This document shows positions 27,080-35,959 of a stretch of 64,000 nt of DNA, one piece after another. The stretch spans positions 1 through 64,000 of the forward strand of contig NZ_JAWDKD010000015.1 in NCBI RefSeq assembly GCF_032714475.1, in the 5' to 3' direction. Position 1 is the stretch's first letter; every line of letters starts with the position of its first letter. Origin of the DNA: Methanolapillus africanus (GTDB lineage: Archaea > Halobacteriota > Methanosarcinia > Methanosarcinales > Methanosarcinaceae). The position numbers were made by a program, and so were the translations under genes. The notes beneath the pieces are model-generated. The model saw only the letters and a program-made list of their open reading frames with translations, did not search any database and was not told the origin of the DNA.

Positions 27080-27112
27080 AAAAAATTCCGGAGCGAAGCG
27101 GAGGAATTTTTT
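27080..27112. terminator. Bidirectional terminator between corA and the small regulator
   Basis: Ten-base arms AAAAAATTCC/GGAATTTTTT enclose a GC-rich GGAGCGAAGCGGA loop that can pair further. T runs on both strands suit these convergent genes. Confidence 0.7.
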
Positions 27113-27123
27113 ATTGTAAGTTT

Positions 27124-27423
27124 TCAAATTTCAACGATCCAACCATATGTGGAAGAATACCTGTTCAAAAGACTCAATGCGTGTTTAAAATTTTCACGCT
27201 TGATACAATAATCGTATCTGTTTTGAGATTTATAACGATGAATCGCTTCTTTTTTGATCAACATTTTAAGAGCGTCTTTGACGAAACCAACTTCATGTTT
27301 TTTGACGCTTCTGCATAAACTTTCTTCTTGCATATGGCGGTTACAAACGATTCCGCATTGACAAATTTTGTATAAAACACGCAATTCGTATTCTGTGAAA
27401 TCAACGTCCCAATCAACGGTCAT
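27124..27423 (-). CDS. Small protein, probable winged-helix DNA-binding fold
   Basis: The 99-residue protein starts MTVDWDVDFTEYELRVLYKI. The middle (about residues 10-75) has the helix-rich pattern and the ending FVKDALKMLIKKEAIHRYKS expected of a winged helix-turn-helix, a short recognition helix followed by a beta wing. Four cysteines (C-x-C...C...C) occur in the centre. I placed the start at the ATG 27423, not the upstream TTG. TTATATAC at about 27445-27452 sits some 25 bases away, which suggests a leaderless transcript. It diverges from the regulator pair at 27617. Target unknown. Confidence 0.55.
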   Translation of the reverse strand: MTVDWDVDFTEYELRVLYKICQCGIVCNRHMQEESLCRSVKKHEVGFVKDALKMLIKKEAIHRYKSQNRYDYCIKRENFKHALSLLNRYSSTYGWIVEI

Positions 27424-27572
27424 AATATTTCGCAAGTTCTGAAAGTATATAACTGTACCTACTTTTTAAATAAATGAATAATATATTAAAAAATTATAAA
27501 CAAGTAGGGATATTTATTTACTGTTCAAATAGGTAAACAATACCTTCAAAAAGTATAAATAATAAAGAGAGA

Positions 27573-27594
27573 ATTGTTCAATAAATTGAACAAT
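27573..27594. promoter_or_regulatory. Perfect palindrome at the promoter of the wHTH regulator
   Basis: ATTGTTCAAT-AA-ATTGAACAAT is a perfect 10-bp inverted repeat. The likely TATA box TATAAATA (27554-27561) is about 25 bases upstream, so the palindrome covers the predicted transcription start. It is a good operator candidate for autoregulation by the downstream HTH protein. Confidence 0.65.
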
Positions 27595-27616
27595 CAGTTT
27601 CATGGAGAAAAATAAA

Positions 27617-28066
27617 ATGGCGCTTGAAGACTTTTTGGGAAAAACGACAGAAATAAAAATTATTGATTTTTTGTCTCAGAATGCGATGTCTAATTACAAT
27701 CAAACCGAAATCAGCAGCTGTTTGGGCATATCCAGGACATCTGTGAATCAAAAACTGCCGGAACTCATTTTTAACGGAATCGTTGAAATAAAAGAAAAAA
27801 AGGGAAACTCCAATTATTACCAGCTTTCAAGCAACAATATTGTTAAAAAACTGATTGGCAGCATATTTGAAAATGTCTTGTTCATTTCAGAATATGAAAA
27901 CGATGATGAAAAAGAAATCGATAAAATAAAAAATGTTGTTGGCGGAATAAATGACGCCGAAGAAAATGAATGTTTTATGAATTCGCCGGCGGAAGGCAAC
28001 AGCCCAAAATACTATGATTCAGAAAAGCCGGCAAAGAACCCCAACAACCAGCTGATTTCTGCTTAA
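27617..28066 (+). CDS. Winged-helix transcriptional regulator
   Basis: The first 75 residues form an ArsR/MarR-like winged helix: LGKTTEIKIIDFLSQN, the helix-turn-helix NQTEISSCLGISRTSVNQKL and the wing EIKEKKGNSNYYQL. The remainder is acidic and Asn-rich, probably disordered. The frame is open from 27602, but GGAG inside those first codons lies nine bases before the ATG at 27617 and decides the start (MALEDFLGK). A perfect palindrome sits just upstream. The DUF3467-like gene follows after 14 bases, so the two probably form a bicistronic unit. Target unknown. Likely autoregulated. Confidence 0.75.
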   Translation: MALEDFLGKTTEIKIIDFLSQNAMSNYNQTEISSCLGISRTSVNQKLPELIFNGIVEIKEKKGNSNYYQLSSNNIVKKLIGSIFENVLFISEYENDDEKEIDKIKNVVGGINDAEENECFMNSPAEGNSPKYYDSEKPAKNPNNQLISA

Positions 28067-28080
28067 AGAGGCGACAAGAT

Positions 28081-28416
28081 ATGGAAAAAAAAGCAAGTAC
28101 AATCAAAAAAAATATCGAAAAACCGGAGAAGAAAAACTTAAGCACCCCCAATGAAAAATATTCAATTATTCGAACACCATTGTTTGCAAAAACCTATGCG
28201 ACAAATGTTTCCGTCATTCAGACCGATTTGGATTTCAGAATAGAATTATTTAATGAAAAGTATCAGGTTGGAGACGAGTGGATCTATCACAGCGACGGAT
28301 TGGCCATACTGACGCCGGAAGCTGCTAAAATATTATGGACAGAACTGGGTTTAAAAATAGAAAAATATGAAAAAGAAAATGGCGAGATAGATATTTCAAA
28401 AAAACAAAGGTTGTGA
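28081..28416 (+). CDS. DUF3467-like small protein
   Basis: The 111-residue protein has a basic, Lys-rich N-terminal tail of about 25 residues. A core follows (YATNVSVIQTDLDFRIELFN...GLAILTPEAAKILWTELGLK) that matches my memory of the DUF3467 family. Members of that family are commonly next to winged-helix regulators in methanogens. GAGGCGA precedes the start. It is cotranscribed with the regulator 14 bases upstream, which suggests it modulates or is controlled by it. Biochemical role unknown. Confidence 0.65.
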   Translation: MEKKASTIKKNIEKPEKKNLSTPNEKYSIIRTPLFAKTYATNVSVIQTDLDFRIELFNEKYQVGDEWIYHSDGLAILTPEAAKILWTELGLKIEKYEKENGEIDISKKQRL

Positions 28417-28491
28417 AGAACTTATATTGATTGTAAAATAATGAGAAGAGAAAGATTTATTCAGAGTTAAGAAAGAAACTTAATTTTTGAA

Positions 28492-28917
28492 TTAAATCAA
28501 TAAAATTCGAAAATGATTTTCAAAATAAGGATTGAGCAGGTACACCACCACACCAACCCCGATTCCGGCTACAATGCTCAAAATGTTCAGCAAAACATAA
28601 TCCGATTCGGAAATGTCCGGCAAAATCATTAAAAGAAGGTTGTCGCCAAAAAAATAAAGGGCATACGTAATTAAAATACCAAAAAGGGAGACGATAAACC
28701 TTTTGAGAAAAGGTTCGTTTTTCCAAAACTCTTTTCTTTTTGATAAAAGGCATACCGGGATCAAAAGTCCGCAGAACGATGAAAAGATCATAGATTTACT
28801 GGCCGAAACATTCAACGGAACACCGTCTCTCAAAAAAACAAAACTGAAAAAATAAGCGAAGATGAATATAGAAAGCGCTGACAAAACCCGGATCAATGTC
28901 CAATATTCTTTTTTCAT
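28492..28917 (-). CDS. Small integral membrane protein, unknown function
   Basis: The start was placed at 28917 (MKKEYWTLIRV), five bases after the stop of the larger membrane protein. The upstream in-frame codon at 28944 would overlap it. About four hydrophobic segments cover most of its 141 residues. I do not recognise a family. The close spacing to the 303-residue membrane protein makes a shared operon, and perhaps a shared complex, likely. Confidence 0.6.
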   Translation of the reverse strand: MKKEYWTLIRVLSALSIFIFAYFFSFVFLRDGVPLNVSASKSMIFSSFCGLLIPVCLLSKRKEFWKNEPFLKRFIVSLFGILITYALYFFGDNLLLMILPDISESDYVLLNILSIVAGIGVGVVVYLLNPYFENHFRILLI

Positions 28918-28922
28918 GCCAT

Positions 28923-29834
28923 TCAGCCCCGAATCCAATCCCAAATTTTTCCTTTTTTGTTGTTAAAATCGATGTTATCCAACAGTTTTTTGAAGCCGAC
29001 GACGACGATGCTGAAAACAATGCCGTATAGAAGCAATGCCCAAAATTTCATGTAAGCCGCCGTCGGATCCAGCGGATATCCGAAATGATCCGTGAAATAA
29101 TTGGAGATTTTGAAAAAGAAATACAACAGCGGAATCATCATGACGACGATGAAAAGAATGAAAATGCCCTTTTTATTCGGTTCAGCCGGCGGTTGATAAG
29201 ACAAAAAGAAATTCACAAAAGTAAAACCGGCGATAAATGAATAGATGACTCCGAACTCAAGAATTGCCTCATTTAAATCATTGTAAGGCATATGAAAAGC
29301 CGCATACGTCATGATGATAATAAAGATTAAAGACATCAAAACCAAGAAGTTTTTCATAATACGGTCTGATTTTTTCTCATCTGCTTTTTTCCCTTCATCA
29401 CTTTCGATATTGCCCCGTTCATAGAGTTTCCTGTTTCCCAACCAGGCCGCCAAAACAAAAATAATGCCGGCTAAGACCGCTAAAACAACAAAATACAAAT
29501 TCGTGAGCGGTTCAGCGTTTGCGGATAGAATAAAGTTTCCGGCGACCATGAAAATGAAATAAATCAGAGACAATACAGACAATAGAACCGAACGGTTTCT
29601 TTTTTGAGAAACATTTTGAACCGGAAAAAGAAGGTAAAACATCAAAGTAAAAACAGTTATCAATAGAATAACAGTTGAGCTGAGCCGAAGCGGAACAATT
29701 CGAAAAGCATCTTGCGGATCTCCTTTAATCAAAAGAAAAATGGAGAACGGAAGAAAAAGAACGCACAAGCCCAGAACAACAGTTTGGAGAATAACTTTTC
29801 CGGCTTTATAATTGGCAGGGGACACTTCAGTCAT
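28923..29834 (-). CDS. Integral membrane protein with about eight transmembrane segments
   Basis: The start was placed at 29834 (MTEVSPANYK), with GGAG nine bases upstream. An in-frame codon at 29861 is less likely. Eight hydrophobic stretches are separated by short loops, with one longer charged loop (RKLYERGNIESDEGKKADEK) near the middle, probably cytoplasmic. I see no catalytic motif and do not recognise the family. It is followed after five bases by a second membrane protein of similar composition. Confidence 0.65.
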   Translation of the reverse strand: MTEVSPANYKAGKVILQTVVLGLCVLFLPFSIFLLIKGDPQDAFRIVPLRLSSTVILLITVFTLMFYLLFPVQNVSQKRNRSVLLSVLSLIYFIFMVAGNFILSANAEPLTNLYFVVLAVLAGIIFVLAAWLGNRKLYERGNIESDEGKKADEKKSDRIMKNFLVLMSLIFIIIMTYAAFHMPYNDLNEAILEFGVIYSFIAGFTFVNFFLSYQPPAEPNKKGIFILFIVVMMIPLLYFFFKISNYFTDHFGYPLDPTAAYMKFWALLLYGIVFSIVVVGFKKLLDNIDFNNKKGKIWDWIRG

Positions 29835-29965
29835 ATGTATTTCTCCAAATGAATGAATCAAAAATCAAAAAATTAAAAAACTTTGAACAAATATTCAGAT
29901 TAACAGAATAAATACTTTTTTAATTCCGGAAAAATTATAAAAAGAGAGAAATCAGAATCAAAAAA

Positions 29966-31090
29966 TCAGCGAATCCGAACATCCAGACAGATGTTGTATT
30001 GGTGCGGCGCATACGAGCGCACGTTTCTTTTTTCAACGACTTCGATTGTCCGACCTTGTTTTTCAGCGGCCGTTCGAATCTTTTCAATTTCGCCGTCAAA
30101 AAGATCGTCGTCGTTCGTCATCGCATAATAATGAATGACGCCGTCCGGTTTTGTCAATTCGACCGCCGTGTCCAAAAAGTCGCAGGCGTTGTGCGGCAAA
30201 TTCATAATCACGTGGCCGCCTTTTCCGGCGTATTCCCGGCCCAAATCAATGGCGTCTAAATTCAACGCAACGACGTTTTTCACTTTGTTGAGCGCGATGT
30301 TTTCAATCAAAAGGGAAACGGCCGCTTCATTTTTGTCGTTGGCGACGACCATACTCGGTTTGGCGTTTTTGGCAATCAAAACGCTGTACGGACCGACGCC
30401 GGCAAACATGTCAATCACAAAATCGCCTTCTTGGATTTGAGACAGAATTCGGGCGCGTTCGGTCGACAGGCGGGGCGTAAAATAGGCGCGTCCCAAATCT
30501 ATTTTGTAAGCGCAGCCATATTCTTTATGAACGGTCGCCGTCTTATTGTCGCCGGCAATAAATTCCAAATCACGAATCCGGAATTCTCCGGAGACAGGTC
30601 CGCGGGACAGGAGAACCGTTTGAATGCCGGGGTGCGCCGCCAAAATGGCGGCGGCAATTTCCGAAACAACGTCCGGCGTTTTTTCGGAAACGCTTTTGTC
30701 ATCGATGACCGCAATGTCGCCGACCATTTCGTAAGCGACGGCATAACCCAAAATATCAGTGACGGTGAGCTGCTTTTCCTGAACGGCGAAATCGGCGTCG
30801 AGAATGAATTTTTCAAGCAGAAGTTTTTCGCCGGCGGAATCGCCGCCTAAAGAAAAAGAGGAGATCAATGCAAAGCTTTCCAGATGCGACAGGCGGGAAA
30901 GAATGGCGGTCAGTTGATCGCCGTCCGGACGATTCGTGAGCGGCAAATACAAGTAAGTGTCGTCGGCAAACGGCCGGCAGGCATAATTGAGAAGGGAAAG
31001 CTCGTCAAACAAGCGGCGGCAAGGCTCGCCGTCTTTTTTAAGGATTCGAAAAGCGGGATTTGAAAAAACAGGTTTGGGATTTGAATTCAT
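29966..31090 (-). CDS. trm5: tRNA (guanine37-N1)-methyltransferase Trm5
   Basis: Trm5 methylates G37 next to the anticodon using SAM and prevents frameshifting. The SAM-binding motif DMFAGVGPYSVLIAKNAKP and the catalytic-site motif MNLPHNACDFLD are clear, with the C-terminal RNVRSYAPHQYNICLDV typical of archaeal and eukaryal Trm5. The N-terminal 100 or so residues correspond to the tRNA-elbow-binding domain. Its 374 residues suit the family. AGGAA lies just before the start. Neighbours are unrelated membrane proteins and a flavodoxin/ferredoxin protein. Confidence 0.93.
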   Translation of the reverse strand: MNSNPKPVFSNPAFRILKKDGEPCRRLFDELSLLNYACRPFADDTYLYLPLTNRPDGDQLTAILSRLSHLESFALISSFSLGGDSAGEKLLLEKFILDADFAVQEKQLTVTDILGYAVAYEMVGDIAVIDDKSVSEKTPDVVSEIAAAILAAHPGIQTVLLSRGPVSGEFRIRDLEFIAGDNKTATVHKEYGCAYKIDLGRAYFTPRLSTERARILSQIQEGDFVIDMFAGVGPYSVLIAKNAKPSMVVANDKNEAAVSLLIENIALNKVKNVVALNLDAIDLGREYAGKGGHVIMNLPHNACDFLDTAVELTKPDGVIHYYAMTNDDDLFDGEIEKIRTAAEKQGRTIEVVEKRNVRSYAPHQYNICLDVRIR

Positions 31091-31132
31091 TGTTTATTCC
31101 TATCGTTTTTGTATTTCATTTTGGAGGTTGTT

Positions 31133-31205
31133 TCAATATGATTTCAAGTGAGCTCAATACGATTTCAATATGATTTCAAGTGAGTTCAAATGATTTCAAT
31201 ATTAT
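31133..31205. repeat. 32-bp tandem repeat between trm5 and the EFR1-like gene
   Basis: Two and a half copies of a unit starting CAATATGATTTCAAGTGAG occupy the gap and touch the stop of the gene ending at 31202. Confidence 0.75.
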
Positions 31206-32125
31206 TTCAGAATCAAATCGGTCGGCGTCATACCACGGCATTGGTACCGCTTTTTCTTTTCCGTGAATTTGGTCCAATTGATGGCGGATTCGGGGCACCA
31301 GTTGATGCAGGCGAAGCACATTTCGCAGCGGTGGTTCCATTCCGGTTTGCCGTCTTTTAAGTCGATGTTGTCAACCGGACAGACGTTCACACAGGTGCCG
31401 CAAGACGTGCAGCTGTCGTTCACAGTGAACTTTTTGTCGAGTTCGGGTACTTTCTCATACATCGTGTCAAAAGCCGCCCAATTGATGGGTTTTGTGAGGA
31501 ATGGCGTGGTTTGTTTGTCCATGTGGAAAAAACCGGTTTCGACGTTTTTGCAGATGAAATTGATTTTGTCGTCGATTTTTGAAAACGACGCGTCCACTTT
31601 TTTGTCGGATTTGGTTTTCGGCAGCACGATAAAATTGGAAATGAGCGGAATCACATAACCGGCGTTCATGCGGTTTTTGGTTTTGTCAATCGCGGACTGA
31701 ACTTTATAAAGTGCGTCGCCGACCATCATACCGCAGGTCAGGACGACGAAAACGTAATCGGCTTTCGGCATTTTGGCGATAAAATCGAGAACGATATGCG
31801 GCGGGTTGGACATGTAAACCGGTAAAACGAGACCGAGACAAGAGATTTTCTCATCGGACGGCGGCACGTGAAGCGCGGAAACGATCGGAACCAGCTGCGT
31901 TTCAAGAACGACCATGTCGGCGCCGGATTTCGGATCTTTGTCCGCCCACGGTTTTGACAGCCGGGACGCGAGTTTTCGGGCGACAAGTAAGGAGTTGCCG
32001 GTGCCCGAAAAATAATAAATTTTATTCACTTTCGTGATAGGAGCAGGCTTTTCCGTGATTTTTTGAGACGACTGAACGAATTGATCGTAGGGGTTGACCG
32101 GACTGACAGGATTTGACGTTGACAT
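31202..32125 (-). CDS. EFR1-type flavodoxin/ferredoxin fusion
   Basis: The protein joins a flavodoxin-like domain (YYFSGTGNSLLVARKLASRL, the FMN phosphate loop, near residue 40) to a C-terminal two-cluster ferredoxin domain. The two cysteine motifs are CTSCGTCVNVCP and CEMCFACINWCP. Such EFR1-type proteins are presumed to move electrons between flavin and two [4Fe-4S] clusters in the cytoplasm of anaerobes. Partners are unknown. The start is placed at 32125 with GGTGG upstream, rather than at 32161. It is divergent from purN across about 100 bases. Confidence 0.88.
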   Translation of the reverse strand: MSTSNPVSPVNPYDQFVQSSQKITEKPAPITKVNKIYYFSGTGNSLLVARKLASRLSKPWADKDPKSGADMVVLETQLVPIVSALHVPPSDEKISCLGLVLPVYMSNPPHIVLDFIAKMPKADYVFVVLTCGMMVGDALYKVQSAIDKTKNRMNAGYVIPLISNFIVLPKTKSDKKVDASFSKIDDKINFICKNVETGFFHMDKQTTPFLTKPINWAAFDTMYEKVPELDKKFTVNDSCTSCGTCVNVCPVDNIDLKDGKPEWNHRCEMCFACINWCPESAINWTKFTEKKKRYQCRGMTPTDLILK

Positions 32126-32228
32126 GTTGATTCCACCAAATGAAGTCAAAAAGGCGTTCATTCATTTTAGTTCTTTGTATGGCAAAAAACAAAAGCATAT
32201 ATAGGAATCGAAAGTAATTGACAGAATT

Positions 32229-32837
32229 ATGACGAATATTTCGGTTTTGGTTTCCGGGCGCGGCACGAACTTGCAGTCGATTATTGACGCGATTGAAAGC
32301 GGCGGCATTGCCGGTGCAAAAATCACCGCCGTGATCAGCGACAAGAAGGACGCCTACGCCTTGACCCGCGCCGAAAATCACAAGATTCCCGGCATTTTTG
32401 CCGACCCGAAGTCGTTTTCGTCCCGTCAGGCTTACGACGACCACCTGCTCAGCATTTTGCAGGAAAACAAAACCGACCTTGTTCTTTTAGCCGGCTACCT
32501 TCGAATTATCAGCGACAGTTTGATTGCCGCCTACGAAAACCGGATGATCAACATTCACCCGTCGCTTCTGCCGTCTTTTCGCGGCCTTCACGCGCAGCAG
32601 CAAGCCGTCGAGTACGGCGTTAAATTTTCCGGCTGCACGGTCCACTTCGTGGAACCGGCCTTGGACGGCGGCCCCGTGATTCTTCAAAAAGTCGTTCCGG
32701 TTTTGGACGGCGACACGGAAGAAACGTTAGCGGCAAGAATTTTGGTAGAGGAAAACAAAGCGTATCCGGAAGCAGTGAAACTGTTTGTGGAAGGCAAATT
32801 GAAAGTTGACGGGCGCATTGTGACGATTTTAGAATAA
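32229..32837 (+). CDS. purN: Phosphoribosylglycinamide formyltransferase
   Basis: PurN transfers a formyl group from 10-formyltetrahydrofolate (or an archaeal analogue) to GAR in purine synthesis. The catalytic triad is visible as Asn108 and His110 in MINIHPSLLPSF and Asp146 in LDGGPVI. The opening VLVSGRGTNLQSIIDAI is the phosphate-binding segment. Its 202 residues are normal. GCATATATAGG at about 32191-32201 is the probable TATA box, very close to the start. It is followed immediately by a composite repeat. Confidence 0.93.
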   Translation: MTNISVLVSGRGTNLQSIIDAIESGGIAGAKITAVISDKKDAYALTRAENHKIPGIFADPKSFSSRQAYDDHLLSILQENKTDLVLLAGYLRIISDSLIAAYENRMINIHPSLLPSFRGLHAQQQAVEYGVKFSGCTVHFVEPALDGGPVILQKVVPVLDGDTEETLAARILVEENKAYPEAVKLFVEGKLKVDGRIVTILE

Positions 32838-32854
32838 ATTACTTTTTTCTTTTT

Positions 32855-33180
32855 GGCGGGCGGGGCGGCGCGCGCGTTATAGCGACACATTTTTTTTGGA
32901 TTTCAAAAGTGAGAGTCTCATTTTTTATTTTGAGCTGAATAAATCAGTTCCTTCATTTCTATTTTTGAGCTGAGCAAATCAATTTCCCATTTCTAATGTC
33001 GAGTTGAGCAAACCATCCCGCTTAAACAGACGCTTTGCGTCTGTTTAAGCGGATACCGCAGAAAGGGAAGATGCAATTGGAAACAGCAGATGCAAAACTG
33101 AGCAAAGCAGCAACTGTATTGTTGGAAACTGCAGGTGCAAATTGGAACAAGAAAAGACTGTATTGTTAGAAAACAGATGA
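32855..33180 (+). repeat. Composite repeat, plus orientation (GC box, hairpin, tandem array)
   Basis: The GC box (32855-32908, core GCGCGCGTTATAGCGACAC with a T-rich tail) follows purN directly. Three copies of a GAGCTGAGCAAATCA-like word come next, then the hairpin at 33018-33052. An array of GATGCAAA/CTGTATTGTT units runs to about 33180. No gene is visible in the 387 bases between purN and the methylthiotransferase. Confidence 0.8.
33018..33052. repeat. Long hairpin, family member 3
   Basis: Perfect 16-bp arms, CCGCTTAAACAGACGC and its complement, enclose a TTT loop. Confidence 0.85.
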
Positions 33181-33224
33181 TGTACCCTGAAAAAATAAAA
33201 ATGATTGATAAAAAGAACTTATTT

Positions 33225-34646
33225 TTACTCGACCAATTCCCCAATAAAATAACCGGGCGTCGCGTCAATAATCCGAACCTTTGCCGTGTCTCCCGGCTTT
33301 AAATCCGTATTGTTGACAATCACCGGTTTATAATCGTCCGTTCTTGCCATCACGCCGCTTTCCTTGCCGTATTTGGACACGAAAATGTTTTCGACTTTTC
33401 CGACGCGCTTGTTTTTGTCTTCCAATTTGATTTCATCGGTGATTTCAGACAAAATCTTAGACCGCTCCGTCAGGATTCTGGAGTCCAGATTCCGAAGGCT
33501 GAACGCCTTTGTCCCCGGACGCGGCGAATATTTGGAAATGTTGACCTTGGCCGGCCTGTATTTTTTGATCCAATCAACCGTTTGTTGAAAATCGTCGTCG
33601 GTTTCGCCGCAAAAGCCGACGATAATGTCCGTGAACAGCGTCAAATCCGGGAACCGTTCCTGAAACGTTTGAATAATCAAATCGACGTCATCCATTTTAT
33701 GGCGGCGGTTCATGGTTTTCAAAACATTTTCCGATGCTGATTGGATCGGCAAATGCAGAAACTTAAAGATTTTCGAATCCGAAAACACGTCAACCAATCT
33801 CGGAAGAATCGGCAAAACCGAAAATGGATTCATCATGCCAACCCGGATTTTAAAGTTGCCCGGAATTTGAACGATCATGGAAAGAAGTTCCGGCAGGCGA
33901 AGACCGTGGTAAGGCGAATCCGATTTGAAATCCATGCCGTATTGGCTGTCGTCCTGAGACGTCAGCCAAATTTCGGAGCAGCCGTCGGCAACCGCTGCCG
34001 TAATGTCGGCAATGATTTCTTCCGGCGGGAACGAAATCAGATTTCCGCGCGCCAACTTGACAATACAGTAAGAGCAGCCGAAGTTGCAGCCAGTGGAAAT
34101 CTGGCAAATATGAATGTTGGAATTGTAACGTACTTTCGGCAAATTCAAAAAACCGTCCGGCGATTTTGAAAAAATGCGAACGGGCGCGGCGCGGACACGC
34201 ACCGTGCCGTTTTCCCCGGAACCGGAAGAGGGTTGGGAGCCGGAATTGAAATTAGAATTGGAATTAGAATTGAAATCAGAATTTAAATTTAATTTTGAAT
34301 TTTCAAGATTGGAAGCAATCCCGCCCAGAACGTTTTTGAGATCCAAAACGGAATTGATGCCCAAAACATAAGCTTCCGGATTGGCGTTTAAAATCAAATC
34401 CAGCTGCACTTCCGGCATACAGCCGGCCACCACCACGTAACGGCCGCTGTCCCCGAAACTGCGGATCTTGTGCAGAATTTTCTGTTCTGTCGTGTACTTC
34501 ACCGTGCAGGTGTTGCAAACGTAAACGTCAGCGTCCGCTTCACTTGACGTCTCAAAACCCATGGAACGGATAATACCGAGCATGGTCTCCGCCGACGCTT
34601 GATTGGCGGAACAGCCGAACGTTTCAAAATAAATTTTCATCTTCAT
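33225..34646 (-). CDS. MiaB-like tRNA methylthiotransferase (archaeal/eukaryal type)
   Basis: This is a radical SAM methylthiotransferase, probably acting on threonylcarbamoyladenosine-37 of tRNA (CDKAL1/e-MtaB group). The N-terminal UPF0004 domain has ETFGCSANQASAE and NTCTVK. The radical SAM motif is STGCNFGCSYCIV (C-x3-C-x2-C). The C-terminal TRAM domain ends KPGDTAKVRIIDATPGYFIGEL. Between the first two domains (about residues 115-150) is a low-complexity Asn/Ser/Phe insert encoded by degenerate hexanucleotide repeats at about 34250-34300. The start could be either Met1 or Met3. Substrate assignment is by family, not by direct evidence. Confidence 0.9.
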   Translation of the reverse strand: MKMKIYFETFGCSANQASAETMLGIIRSMGFETSSEADADVYVCNTCTVKYTTEQKILHKIRSFGDSGRYVVVAGCMPEVQLDLILNANPEAYVLGINSVLDLKNVLGGIASNLENSKLNLNSDFNSNSNSNFNSGSQPSSGSGENGTVRVRAAPVRIFSKSPDGFLNLPKVRYNSNIHICQISTGCNFGCSYCIVKLARGNLISFPPEEIIADITAAVADGCSEIWLTSQDDSQYGMDFKSDSPYHGLRLPELLSMIVQIPGNFKIRVGMMNPFSVLPILPRLVDVFSDSKIFKFLHLPIQSASENVLKTMNRRHKMDDVDLIIQTFQERFPDLTLFTDIIVGFCGETDDDFQQTVDWIKKYRPAKVNISKYSPRPGTKAFSLRNLDSRILTERSKILSEITDEIKLEDKNKRVGKVENIFVSKYGKESGVMARTDDYKPVIVNNTDLKPGDTAKVRIIDATPGYFIGELVE

Positions 34647-34744
34647 AGCGTTTTTGAAAATTAAAATTAAAATTAAAGTAAAATTAAAATGAGATTTGAA
34701 GACTGAATGAATCAGTATTCATCATCCCATTAAACATAAACGAA

Positions 34745-35827
34745 TCAGACGTAAAACGGCTTGTTCTCTTTGTCTTTGACATAAACGCTTTCGACAACGC
34801 GAACGACGCCGGACGCGCCGATACAAATGCTGGTCATGCAAGCGTCGCCGTCTTTGAGCAATTTGGTGCCTTTCATAAACGGACCGTCGGTGACAGCCGT
34901 TGCCGCAAAAATCACGTCTTTGCCCGGAACCAGGTCGTTTGTTTCCCGGATTTTGCCGATGTCGTTTTTCGGAATGCCCATCTTTTCAAGCCGCGGAAGC
35001 TTTTCTTGGAGTTCTCCCTCAACATCCGCCGGCGATTTCCCGTTCGCCGCGCTCGGAAGAACCAAGCGCCCGGTAATCTTTCCGCCCAAACATTTGAGCG
35101 CGCTGGCCGTTAAAACCGCTTCGCCGGAACCGCCGGCGCCCATCACGACGTCAACACCCGAGTCGGCAAAACACGTCATGACGCCCGGCATCAAGTCGCC
35201 GTCCGGAACCAGCCGGACGCGTGCGCCGGCGGCGCGAATGTCGGAGATGGTTTTTTGGTGGCGCTCGCGGTCCAAAATAACAACGCAAATATCGGAAACG
35301 GGCTTTTCCAGCGCTTTGGAGACCAGTTCAAGCGTTTGTGCAACCGGAGCGTCGATGTTGATTTTCTGACCGGTTTTTTTCTCATACGCCGCCACCTTCG
35401 GGCCGACGACAATTTTGTCAAAATAAATATCCGGACCGTGGAAAACGCCGTCCTTTTCAGCCATGGACATGACCGCAATGGAACCGTTCACGTCGTCCGC
35501 CGCCAAATTGGTGCCTTCCAACGGATCGACGGCGATTTCAACGACCGGACCTTTGCCGGTGCCGACCGATTCGCCGATAAAAAGCATCGGGGCTTCGTCG
35601 CGCTCGCCTTCGCCGATTTTGATGGTTCCTTGAATGTCGATTTGATTGAGCATGCGCCGCATTGCTTCAACGGCGACGTGGTCGGCGTATTTGCGGTCGC
35701 CGCGGCCGATTTGATAAGCGGACGCCACGGCGGCGGCTTCCGTAATTTGAAGAAGGGAAAACATCACATTGCGTTCAATCGGGCCGGCCGAATTCATCAT
35801 TTGTTCTGCGGTTTTGGGGTGGGGCAT
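34745..35827 (-). CDS. glpX: Fructose-1,6-bisphosphatase class II (GlpX type)
   Basis: The enzyme hydrolyses fructose 1,6-bisphosphate in gluconeogenesis. The metal/phosphate motifs GEGERDEAPMLFIGE and DPLEGTNLAADDVNGSIAV and the later GAGGSGEAVLTASALKCLGG are hallmarks of the GlpX class, and 360 residues suits it. The start is placed at the ATG 35827, preceded by GTGATC complementary to the 16S 3' end, rather than at a GTG three codons earlier. The GlpX class is mainly bacterial. I suspect older acquisition by transfer but see no composition break to prove it. Confidence 0.88.
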   Translation of the reverse strand: MPHPKTAEQMMNSAGPIERNVMFSLLQITEAAAVASAYQIGRGDRKYADHVAVEAMRRMLNQIDIQGTIKIGEGERDEAPMLFIGESVGTGKGPVVEIAVDPLEGTNLAADDVNGSIAVMSMAEKDGVFHGPDIYFDKIVVGPKVAAYEKKTGQKINIDAPVAQTLELVSKALEKPVSDICVVILDRERHQKTISDIRAAGARVRLVPDGDLMPGVMTCFADSGVDVVMGAGGSGEAVLTASALKCLGGKITGRLVLPSAANGKSPADVEGELQEKLPRLEKMGIPKNDIGKIRETNDLVPGKDVIFAATAVTDGPFMKGTKLLKDGDACMTSICIGASGVVRVVESVYVKDKENKPFYV

Positions 35828-35959
35828 AAAGATCACTGAAATGAATTAATGAATTGAAAAACTGTAATCCATAAACAAGTTCAAAATAAAAATTTGAAAA
35901 GATTGTAATAATCTGTTTTTAAAGAACTGTTTATATTAAAAGTTTTCAATTCATATAAG

